Assembly (NCBI GenBank): GCA_035250485.1
Contig: DATFFB010000034.1
Span: 1 to 18,103 of the forward strand
Source: JACCTH01 sp035250485
GTDB lineage: Bacteria; Actinomycetota; Acidimicrobiia; Spongiisociales; ZC4RG35
DNA length: 18,103 nucleotides
Direction of reading: 5' to 3'
Every line of letters begins with the position of its first letter. Positions within the stretch are counted from its first letter, which is position 1. Both the position numbers and the translations under genes were made by a program. This document shows, piece by piece, positions 1 through 5,956 of the stretch. The notes beneath the pieces were generated by a model that did not search any database, was not told where the DNA came from, and worked only from the letters and a program-made list of their open reading frames with translations.

Positions 1-2
1 TG

Positions 3-929
3 CCGCTGGGGTTGAACGCGGGAGAGGCGATCGAACGTATCCGCCAGCTCCGAGAAGAGCTCGATGACCTCTCTTATGTCTACGTGACCGACGACGACGG
101 GGTCTTGCAGGGAGTCATTTCCTTCCGCGACCTCGTCTTCAACCGCCCCGGAAGCGGTCTCTCGGAGGTGATGGTGGCAGATCCGATCGTGGTTGGAGCC
201 GAGGCCGATCGGTCGGTGGTGAACGAGATCATCTCGCAATACCACATCCGAGCGGTCCCGGTGGTCGGCGAGGGCGGAGTGCTTCTCGGGGTGGTGACGA
301 CTGAAGCCGTGATCGAATCGGTGCAGGAAGAGGCGTCGGAGGACTTCGCCGCCGCCATGGGCGCCGGCGTCACGGAGAACGTCCGTAGTCCCGTCTGGTC
401 CTCAGTGCGGGCTCGCCTGCCATGGATCGCTTTCGATGTGCTCATCTCTACCTCCGTGGTCTGGGCGGTGAGCCAGTTCAACGAGTTGCTCGACTCCTTC
501 GTGGTCCTGGCGGCCCTTATGCCCCTGGTTGCCCGGATCGGGGGCGATGCTGGGGCGCAGAGCCTGGCCGTCGTGATCCGCAGCCTGGCGGCGGACGAGA
601 TCCCCCAAAGCGGCAATGCCCGGGTGGTAGGCAGGGAAGCGACCATCGGGGCCATCAACGGACTGGCAATTGCCTTCCTCTCGGGGATTCTCGGATTTGC
701 CATGCAGGAAATCCGTCAGGGGCCGAGCCCGGTTCGCATTGGCGTCGCCATGGCGATCGCCGCCCTGGCCAACTTAGTGATTGCCGGCGTCGCCGGGTCA
801 GGAATACCACTCCTCCTCCGTCGAGCTGGCTTCGACCCTGCCCTCGGTTCGAATCTCTTCCTGACCACCGTCACCGATTTGCTTGGTTTCGCCGGGTTCC
901 TGGCGGTAGCGACGCTCCTGCTCTACTAA
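3..929 (+). CDS. mgtE: MgtE-family magnesium channel/transporter, 5' end cut by window
   Basis: Partial gene: the frame is open to the first base, so the MgtE_N domain and part of the first CBS domain lie outside the window. What remains is the end of CBS1 (DGVLQGVISFRDL), the linker (VMVADPIVVGAEA), CBS2 (HIRAVPVVGEGG to VLLGVVTTEAVIE) and the C-terminal membrane domain with about five hydrophobic segments. Family hallmarks are the block MPLVARIGGDAGAQS followed by VIRSLA, and TTVTDLLGF near the end, whose Asp corresponds to the pore Mg2+-binding Asp of MgtE. In the family, the cytosolic CBS/N domains sense Mg2+ and gate the channel. An oddity is GGDAG where the usual block reads GGNAG, an Asn-to-Asp change at the pore. 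The TTG at 12 is only an internal codon. Family assignment is secure; transport activity is inferred. Confidence 0.93.
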   Translation, partial: PLGLNAGEAIERIRQLREELDDLSYVYVTDDDGVLQGVISFRDLVFNRPGSGLSEVMVADPIVVGAEADRSVVNEIISQYHIRAVPVVGEGGVLLGVVTTEAVIESVQEEASEDFAAAMGAGVTENVRSPVWSSVRARLPWIAFDVLISTSVVWAVSQFNELLDSFVVLAALMPLVARIGGDAGAQSLAVVIRSLAADEIPQSGNARVVGREATIGAINGLAIAFLSGILGFAMQEIRQGPSPVRIGVAMAIAALANLVIAGVAGSGIPLLLRRAGFDPALGSNLFLTTVTDLLGFAGFLAVATLLLY

Positions 930-982
930 GCCCGCCGAACGTCGGTATCGCCTCGGCTCGGTCATGGGTCACACGTCTGGGA

Positions 983-1024
983 GGCGCTTACCACAGATAG
1001 AAATAGGCATTTGTGGTACTAGCC
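983..1024. promoter_or_regulatory. Imperfect palindrome/hairpin between mgtE and the M23 peptidase gene
   Basis: Bases 989-998 (TACCACAGAT) pair with 1009-1018 (ATTTGTGGTA) over 10 positions, with one G-T wobble and a 10-base centre; 983-985 pair with 1022-1024 further out. It lies 60 bases after the mgtE stop and about 40 bases before the peptidase start. No T-tract follows, so a classical Rho-independent terminator is not supported. A repressor operator or an mRNA 3'-end hairpin both fit. Confidence 0.5.
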
Positions 1025-1057
1025 ATGCCCTCCCGGCACCGGTAGCCTGCCCACCCG

Positions 1058-2293
1058 ATGAGGAAGCGAGGTATCTCGCTTTTCTTGGCCGGTCTCGTCG
1101 TCGCAACTGTGCTGCCGGCGGTCCCAGCACAAGCCGCCTGCCGGCCGACCGTGTCGAGGCCTGCACCGCCCGCCCCTGCCCCGGCCATCCCGGCCGATCC
1201 CCTGGCCCCGGTGGTGCCACCGGCCCCACCTGAGCCGATCCGCTACTGCGCTTACCGATACCGGATGCTCTGGCCGGTTCTCGGGGGTGGGGCCGTCATC
1301 TCCACGTTCGGAGCAGACCGCGACGGTGGTAGCCGGCTCCATGCCGGCAACGACATCATGGCTCCGAAGATGACCCCGGTGATCGCCGTAGCCAACGGAA
1401 CGATCAGCTCGATTCATGCTGTCCCCGGCGACTGCTGCTGGCTCATCCTCACCCACGATGACGGCTGGTCGTCGTGGTATCTCCATCTCAACAACGATCG
1501 CGCCGGCACCGACGACGGAGGCGGGGTTGGCATCCGTCCCGACCTGGTCGCCGGTAGCCGGGTGGCGGCGGGGGAAGTGATCGGTTGGGTGGGCGACTCC
1601 GGGAACGCCGAGCCGGCACCGCCCCACCTTCACTTCGAGCTTCACCGGCCGCGGGTCGGAGCCATCGATCCCTACCCGGCCCTGCGACGGGCCTATCGAT
1701 CAGCCCCGGCCCTCGAGAACCTGACCGCCGGGTTCGAAGGATCGTTTACCGACGATGACGGCCTGGCTGCCGAGCCTGTCTTTCATCGTCTGGTTACCGC
1801 TGGCGCTCTTGCCTCATGTGACGACTGGGGGGCGGCAGTATGCCCCGCCTTGGCTGCCAACAATCTCGACGCTGCGTCATGGATAGCCAGTCTGGCCAGG
1901 GTGCTGGTCCCGGTGCGACCACCGCCCGATCCGGGACCGGAGATCATGGCCTCGGTCGTCGCCATGCAACTGGCCTGCGGAGGAGCCGATTGTCCCGAGC
2001 CACCGCTGACGCGCGGGGACGTGATGACGATGCTCCTCTGGGCGGTGCGTCAGCAGGCATACGACGATGCTCACGCCGATACCGAGGAGGGCGAGGTGAT
2101 GCCGCTCCCACCGCCGTACTGGGAAACGGAACCTGCGGCGGCATTGACCCAGCTGCGGGTCCTCGGTCTCGCCAATGACTGTCCCACGGTCGAGCTTCCC
2201 CTGGACAGCTTGCTTAGTCGTGCCGACCTGGCAGTGATGCTGGGTCAGGCGTTCGGTCTCCTACCGACGGTCGCCTGCGGAAACCTCTCCTGA
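1058..2293 (+). CDS. Secreted M23 (LytM-type) metallopeptidase with SLH-like C-terminus
   Basis: Predicted zinc endopeptidase acting on peptidoglycan cross-bridges outside the membrane. The N-terminus is a Sec signal peptide: RKR, a hydrophobic core to about residue 20, then PAQA as the cleavage site, followed by a Pro/Ala-rich linker. The M23 domain spans about residues 68-210, with zinc ligands visible as His95 and Asp99 (LHAGND) and His190-Leu-His192 (HLHFEL), so the active site looks intact. After residue 225 come two or three degenerate S-layer-homology repeats: FTDDDG at about 230, CPEPPLTRGDVM at about 312, and LLSRADLAVMLGQAFGL at about 383. SLH repeats normally anchor proteins to the cell wall, so the enzyme may be wall-tethered. 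The ATG at 1058 is chosen because it directly precedes the signal peptide; no strong ribosome site is visible. The SLH assignment is less certain than the peptidase. Confidence 0.88.
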   Translation: MRKRGISLFLAGLVVATVLPAVPAQAACRPTVSRPAPPAPAPAIPADPLAPVVPPAPPEPIRYCAYRYRMLWPVLGGGAVISTFGADRDGGSRLHAGNDIMAPKMTPVIAVANGTISSIHAVPGDCCWLILTHDDGWSSWYLHLNNDRAGTDDGGGVGIRPDLVAGSRVAAGEVIGWVGDSGNAEPAPPHLHFELHRPRVGAIDPYPALRRAYRSAPALENLTAGFEGSFTDDDGLAAEPVFHRLVTAGALASCDDWGAAVCPALAANNLDAASWIASLARVLVPVRPPPDPGPEIMASVVAMQLACGGADCPEPPLTRGDVMTMLLWAVRQQAYDDAHADTEEGEVMPLPPPYWETEPAAALTQLRVLGLANDCPTVELPLDSLLSRADLAVMLGQAFGLLPTVACGNLS

Positions 2294-2301
2294 AGCTCTC
2301 G

Positions 2302-2323
2302 CTCCGGCCGGAGTGGTTATAAA
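2302..2323 (+). promoter_or_regulatory. Perfect 12-base palindrome plus TATAAA -10-like box before the phosphatase gene
   Basis: CTCCGGCCGGAG (2302-2313) is its own reverse complement. TATAAA follows at 2318-2323, with its end seven bases before the GTG at 2330. That spacing would put the transcript start at or beside the start codon, consistent with leaderless translation. No convincing -35 was found, so this is suggestive only. Confidence 0.3.
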
Positions 2324-2329
2324 GGACCG

Positions 2330-3475
2330 GTGGTTGCTGATCAGGCCGGAGAGAGCGCGGCCGGCACGTTGATGACCCGACTGGATACCTGCCCGCCGGA
2401 CCAGTTTGGGCACCTGGCGGCTCAAGTGATGATCGATTTGAGAATGGCCGATTCGGTTTCGATCTGGCTCGTCGACCACGGGTTCATGAAATTGACCGAC
2501 GTCGTGGGTATCAAGGAACCGGTGCCGATACAGGGCACCATTGTCGGTCGGGTGGCGACCTCTGAAAAAGCTGTCGTCCACGCCGGGCGGGCCTATCTCC
2601 CTCTCGGCCCGCGTGGTCAGGTAGTCGGCGTCATCGAAATATCGCCGGCCGGGTCCGAAAGCATGTCGAAGCTCGCCCCGTTGGCGGTCGCCATCTCGAA
2701 CGCACTGTTGGCCACAGAGCTGATCAGCGATGTAGTCGAACGAACTCGTGGCGGGACCGATCTCAGCCTCCCGGCGACAATCCAGCATGGAAATCTGCCC
2801 TTGGCCTCCTTTGCCGATGAAGAGGTCGAACTCGGTAGCCGCCTCGAACCCGCCTACGACATCGCCGGAGACGTCATCGACTATGCAGCCAATCCTGAGG
2901 GCATCCATCTCGCTCTTTTTGACGCTGTTGGCCATGGCCTCCGGGCCACCACCCTTTCGACGTGGGCGGTTTCGACCTACCGGCTGATGCGTCGAAAAGG
3001 AGCTCCGCTGACCGACATGATTGCCGCGATCGACAAGGTCCTGTCAGACAACGCGGAAAGTAATGAGTTTGTGACCGGCGTCATGGTTCTCGTCAAGCCC
3101 GAGGAGGGAGTTATCGAAGTCGCTAACGCCGGGCATCTCCCCCCTCTCCTGATCCGTGATCGCTCTGCCCATTTTTTGAACGGGTCATCGGTGCAAGTCC
3201 CGCTGGGGCTCGGAGGCGGTCCTCCCACGACACACGACTTTCCGTCCCAGCCAGGCGACGTGATCTTCCTCTACAGCGACGGAGTCGTCCAGGCGAGGGA
3301 CGCCGAACTCGCCATGTGGGGGGAGGAGGCCCTGAGGCACATCTCCCTGGCTCTGACCTCGGAGGGACTCCACCCCGGCGACATCTGCCGGCAGATTCTC
3401 TCGACGGTCATCGCTTGGTCGAACGGAAGCCTGGCTGACGACGCCTCGATCGTCGCCCTACGCCGCAAGGCTTAA
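2330..3475 (+). CDS. GAF domain-PP2C (SpoIIE/RsbU-type) serine phosphatase
   Basis: Predicted protein phosphatase that dephosphorylates an anti-anti-sigma factor (RsbV/STAS) and so switches a stress sigma factor on. Residues about 15-130 form a GAF-like sensor; about 175-381 are a SpoIIE-type PP2C domain. Visible motifs are AGDVID (the usual GGD-x-x-D metal motif with the first Gly as Ala), DAVGHG, AGHLPPLL, LYSDGV and DDASIVALR, so the metal-binding Asp residues are present. It is not fused to a kinase or transmembrane segment, so it should be cytosolic. Its stop codon overlaps the stop of the convergent kinase gene by four bases, and the STAS protein, sigma factor and kinase follow on the other strand, which makes them its likely partners. 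The GTG at 2330 has AAAGGA four bases before it, but it could also be leaderless. Confidence 0.9.
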   Translation: MVADQAGESAAGTLMTRLDTCPPDQFGHLAAQVMIDLRMADSVSIWLVDHGFMKLTDVVGIKEPVPIQGTIVGRVATSEKAVVHAGRAYLPLGPRGQVVGVIEISPAGSESMSKLAPLAVAISNALLATELISDVVERTRGGTDLSLPATIQHGNLPLASFADEEVELGSRLEPAYDIAGDVIDYAANPEGIHLALFDAVGHGLRATTLSTWAVSTYRLMRRKGAPLTDMIAAIDKVLSDNAESNEFVTGVMVLVKPEEGVIEVANAGHLPPLLIRDRSAHFLNGSSVQVPLGLGGGPPTTHDFPSQPGDVIFLYSDGVVQARDAELAMWGEEALRHISLALTSEGLHPGDICRQILSTVIAWSNGSLADDASIVALRRKA

Positions 3476-3858
3476 TCGATTCTTACCTCGAACCAAATGC
3501 CTGCCCACTCGGGATCACCCGTACCCCAGGCATCGCTCAGAGCCTCGACGATCTTGAGGCCAAACCCCGATGCAGGCCGGTGGTGGCCATTGAGAGTGGT
3601 ATCGGACTGGGCCAGCTGATGGACTTCGACTCTGAGGACTTCTCCATCGATGAGGCGCAAATAAACCCGGCCCGGGGGCCCGTGGCGGACGGCATTGGTC
3701 ACCAACTCACTCACCATGAGCACAACGTCGTCGACCCGATCCCCCTCCGCGAGTTTGGCGCGGACGAATTGTCGAGCATCGGCAGGAGCCCGGGGTCCGG
3801 CCGTCATAAAGCGCCGGTATTCGGTGGCCGTCAACCCGCTCCTGACCGGTTCATACAA
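3472..3858 (-). CDS. RsbW/SpoIIAB-like anti-sigma factor (HATPase_c serine kinase)
   Basis: Small GHKL-fold protein (128 aa from the TTG at 3858) of the anti-sigma kinase class that binds a sigma factor or phosphorylates RsbV-like proteins. The N-box ELVTNAVRHG has Glu51 and Asn55, and the G2-like segment GFGLKIVEALSDAWG starts at about residue 98. The G1 box normally reads V-E-V-x-D; here it is VEVHQLAQSD, with Gln81 where the adenine-contacting Asp is expected, so ATP binding may be altered or weak. It is the last gene of the minus-strand operon, 30 bases after the sigma gene. The start is uncertain: the TTG at 3858 and an in-frame ATG at 3807 both lack a clear ribosome site. Confidence 0.83.
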   Translation of the reverse strand: MYEPVRSGLTATEYRRFMTAGPRAPADARQFVRAKLAEGDRVDDVVLMVSELVTNAVRHGPPGRVYLRLIDGEVLRVEVHQLAQSDTTLNGHHRPASGFGLKIVEALSDAWGTGDPEWAGIWFEVRID

Positions 3859-3888
3859 GGCAAATACCCGGTCACCGAAAGCTACAAA

Positions 3889-4965
3889 CTAGGCGTCGGT
3901 GTCCTCTTTAACCACGCTACGGAGCCGTTCCAGGGCTCTCGCCAATAGCCGGGAGACGTGCATCTGGGATATACCCACGCGCTCGGCGATCTCGGCCTGG
4001 GTCAGGTCCTCGAAGAATCGGAGATAGACAATCTCCTGCTCGCGGGCCGGTAGCAGAGCCAATTCTTCCGCCAGCTCCGGCCAGCTGCTCATAACGCCGT
4101 CGTCATCGGAGGAAAGCGATTCGGCTGTAGAGGCGCCGGTTACCGGGTCCGTGGCGTCGATCGACTCCCACCTATAAGCCACCCGCGCCTTTTGAGCTTG
4201 CAGGACCTCATCGGTGGTCATTCCCAACTCCTCGGCGACCTCGGAGGCGGTCGGCTGACGACCGAGTTGCTGTGTCAGGCGATCGCTGGTCTTGCCGACG
4301 TTGAGTGTTGACTCCTGCAAGGCCCGCGGAACCCGAACCGACCATGCGCGATCGCGTAGATGTCGCTTCAGTTCCCCGGCGATCGTGACCGCAGCGAACG
4401 GCTCGAAGTCCCCTTTCTCAACATCGAAACGATGCATGGCGGCTACCAGACCCAACAACGCCACTTGTTCGAGATCTGCATCGGCTACCCCTTTTCCGCG
4501 AAAGCGGCGAGCGATGGAGGCGGAGAACGGTCCGAAGCGTCGCACCACTTCTTCTTGATAAAGCGGATCCGCGGCGGCCCTGACCAGCAGGTCGGACGTT
4601 TCCACATCGGCCAGTACGGCGCCCGTCCCCGGAGCGCGAACCTGGAACCATATGATCCGGCGCCCGTCACTGCGCTCGTCGCCCCAGCGCTGGCTGAGCG
4701 TGCTGATAAGCCGGAGCGACAACGGACTCAATTCGGGAGCGGCGGGATCGTCGAGGCATGCCAGCTCGATCCGCCAATCTGCCGGTCCCGCCTCGATCTT
4801 CATTTGCAGGCTGGAACCGGCACTCTCGACGAAGTGACCCACCGCTTCGGTCGCCATCAGCTGCGCTTCAGCCAAACGCAAGGGATCGAGGTGAGTTTGC
4901 TCGGCCAGGATCCGCCGCACCCACTGCGCGGCTTCCCGCCGGACCGGGAGCTCATGAACGATCAC
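3889..4965 (-). CDS. SigB/SigF/SigG-family sigma factor with N-terminal degenerate anti-sigma-kinase-like domain
   Basis: Group 3 sigma-70 factor of 358 aa. The sigma part covers about 120-358: region 2 (DLEQVALLGLVAAMHRFD, then AAVTIAGELKRHLRD), region 3 (QLGRQPTASEVAEELGM) and region 4 with its helix-turn-helix (LTQAEIAERVGISQMHVSRL). That length alone matches an ordinary SigF. Residues 1-112 are extra and align with the adjacent RsbW-like protein: AAQWVRRILAE against ARQFVRAKLAE, LMATEAVGHFVE against LMVSELVTNAVR, LRLISTLSQRWG against LKIVEALSDAWG, IIWFQVR against GIWFEVR. The ATP site is lost: N-box Asn becomes His44, there is no G1 motif, and GFG is replaced by PLS. The GTG at 4965 has only a weak ribosome site 23 bases after the STAS gene. 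The sigma identity is firm; the fused domain is an alignment made by eye. Confidence 0.92.
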   Translation of the reverse strand: MIVHELPVRREAAQWVRRILAEQTHLDPLRLAEAQLMATEAVGHFVESAGSSLQMKIEAGPADWRIELACLDDPAAPELSPLSLRLISTLSQRWGDERSDGRRIIWFQVRAPGTGAVLADVETSDLLVRAAADPLYQEEVVRRFGPFSASIARRFRGKGVADADLEQVALLGLVAAMHRFDVEKGDFEPFAAVTIAGELKRHLRDRAWSVRVPRALQESTLNVGKTSDRLTQQLGRQPTASEVAEELGMTTDEVLQAQKARVAYRWESIDATDPVTGASTAESLSSDDDGVMSSWPELAEELALLPAREQEIVYLRFFEDLTQAEIAERVGISQMHVSRLLARALERLRSVVKEDTDA

Positions 4966-4988
4966 CGGCCGAGCGTTAGCTAGGTCGC

Positions 4989-5321
4989 TCAGGCAGTGGC
5001 CTCCGGAACGGAGTCATAAATGCTCAAAAGAGAATCCACTCCGGTGACTGACAGCGTACGGGCCACCGGGCCGCCGGAGAGCACGATCGACATCTTCCCG
5101 CCAGCTTCGCTGACCCGCTCGGAGTTGGTCAGAAGACTCCGAATGCCGGTCGAGTCCATGAACGTGACCCCGGTCATGTCGATTACGACGTGGCTGAGCC
5201 CGTCCTGGAGGGCATTGGCGACGGCCATATCAAGCAGATCCACGGTCGCCAGATCGATTTCGCCCTGGGCCCGCAGCAGTGCCTTTCCGTTGTAGTTCTC
5301 AACGGCGACCTGGAAGGCCAT
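4989..5321 (-). CDS. STAS-domain anti-anti-sigma factor (RsbV/SpoIIAA-like)
   Basis: Single STAS domain of 110 aa. The predicted role is to bind and sequester the RsbW-like kinase when unphosphorylated, freeing the sigma factor. The hallmark FMDSTGIRSL is present, with Ser57 as the expected phosphorylation site, preceded by the strand HVVIDMTGV. It is the first gene of the minus-strand operon, followed after 23 bases by the sigma gene. The start is the ATG at 5321, which has GGAG six bases upstream on the minus strand; an in-frame TTG at 5351 would add ten residues but has no comparable ribosome site. The protein resembles RsbV in length and has no sensor fusion. Confidence 0.92.
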   Translation of the reverse strand: MAFQVAVENYNGKALLRAQGEIDLATVDLLDMAVANALQDGLSHVVIDMTGVTFMDSTGIRSLLTNSERVSEAGGKMSIVLSGGPVARTLSVTGVDSLLSIYDSVPEATA

Positions 5322-5377
5322 GTAGTTCTCCGTTGACGAGAGCACGAACAATCGATCCTAGCTCTGGCCCAAACCCC

Positions 5378-5385
5378 TTCGCGAA
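5378..5385. promoter_or_regulatory. Short perfect palindrome TTCGCGAA in the divergent intergenic region
   Basis: TTCGCGAA lies between the STAS gene and the GTTTAC-N15-GGGTAC promoter, extended by near-symmetric flanks (CCTTCGCGAAAG). It could be an operator for the leftward operon or only a chance GC-rich palindrome. No good promoter for the leftward operon could be recognised. Confidence 0.2.
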
Positions 5386-5399
5386 AGCGGCGATTGGTT

Positions 5400-5426
5400 G
5401 TTTACGCCCAGGCCAGGCGAGGGTAC
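5400..5426 (+). promoter_or_regulatory. SigB/SigF-type stress promoter upstream of small membrane protein and CsbD gene
   Basis: GTTTAC (5400-5405) and GGGTAC (5421-5426) are separated by exactly 15 bases, close to the general-stress sigma consensus (GTTT near -35 and GGGTAT/C near -10) known for Bacillus SigB and mycobacterial/Streptomyces SigF. It points rightward and ends 34 bases before the GTG at 5461. It sits in the gap between the sigma operon and the two stress-type genes, so the local sigma factor is the likely reader. Confidence 0.72.
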
Positions 5427-5460
5427 TGAAAAGTGAATCAACCGACCAAAGGAGTCAGTT

Positions 5461-5667
5461 GTGACGGGTAGAAGTACAGACAGAGAAGTCATCGTTACCA
5501 ATAACGAGGGACGCTCTAGCGGCGCTTTGGTAGCTGGAATCGTCGCCGTGTTGGTGATTCTTTTGGCTATCTGGTTTTTCGCCAACAACGACGTGGGTGG
5601 TGGCGCTGACGACGGTGTCACTGGGACCGTTGACGTCAACGTCAGCGTCCCGGCTACGACCAACTAA
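5461..5667 (+). CDS. Small single-pass membrane protein of unknown function
   Basis: A 68-residue protein I do not recognise. A polar N-terminus (residues 1-20) is followed by one hydrophobic helix at about 21-42 (start GALVAGIVAVLVILLAIWFF) and a short acidic/Gly-rich tail ending VNVSVPATTN. The start is the GTG at 5461, preceded by AAAGGAG at ideal spacing, which makes a real gene likely despite the small size. It is the first gene after the stress-type promoter and lies 11 bases before the CsbD gene, so both are probably co-transcribed as general-stress genes. A membrane-stress or envelope role is a guess from that context only. Confidence 0.75.
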   Translation: MTGRSTDREVIVTNNEGRSSGALVAGIVAVLVILLAIWFFANNDVGGGADDGVTGTVDVNVSVPATTN

Positions 5668-5678
5668 GGGGGAGCCGT

Positions 5679-5903
5679 ATGGATCGCGATTCGATGAGCC
5701 GCACCGATTGGGGCGGCCAGATGATCGATGAAGGACGCTGGGACCAGGCCCGGGGAAAGATCCGGGAGACCTGGGGCGAGGTCACCGATGATGACCTCGA
5801 CGAAGCCCATGGCAACTGGGACCAGCTCGTCGGCAAAATCAAGGAGAAGACTGGCGAGACCACCGACGCCATAGAGCGCAAGCTCCGCGACTGGTTCTCC
5901 TAG
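5679..5903 (+). CDS. CsbD-family general stress protein
   Basis: A 74-residue hydrophilic protein matching the CsbD-like family, small proteins often induced by stress; the founding Bacillus member is controlled by sigma B. Recognisable pattern: GRWDQARGKIRETWGEVTDD, then GNWDQLVGKIKEKTGET, the duplicated W-D/N-Q-x-x-G-K-I core typical of the family. The molecular role of the family is not well defined. The ATG at 5679 has a GGGGGAG ribosome site. It lies downstream of the stress-type promoter and ends at the strong hairpin terminator at 5921. This placement, next to the sigma module, supports stress control. Confidence 0.9.
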   Translation: MDRDSMSRTDWGGQMIDEGRWDQARGKIRETWGEVTDDDLDEAHGNWDQLVGKIKEKTGETTDAIERKLRDWFS

Positions 5904-5920
5904 AGAACTTCTCCTCAATG

Positions 5921-5956
5921 AAAGGGTGCGAACTCAGGTTCGCACCCTTTCGTTTT
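5921..5956. terminator. Strong Rho-independent terminator after the CsbD gene, probably shared
   Basis: A perfect 13-bp stem, AAAGGGTGCGAAC (5921-5933) with GTTCGCACCCTTT (5938-5950), has a 4-base loop and is followed by CGTTTT. It terminates the rightward transcript. The opposite-strand aminotransferase gene ends inside the loop (its TGA is 5934-5936), so the same hairpin can also serve the leftward transcript, though its T-tract on that side is poor. Confidence 0.88.

Noticed and set aside
5322..5351. TTG start at 5351 for the STAS protein
   Set aside because: The ATG at 5321 has GGAG at correct spacing and gives the usual RsbV length.
5341..5460. A stress-sigma promoter for the leftward STAS-sigma-kinase operon
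   Set aside because: No GTTT plus GGGTA pair with suitable spacing was found on the minus strand; only weak TAnnnT boxes are present.
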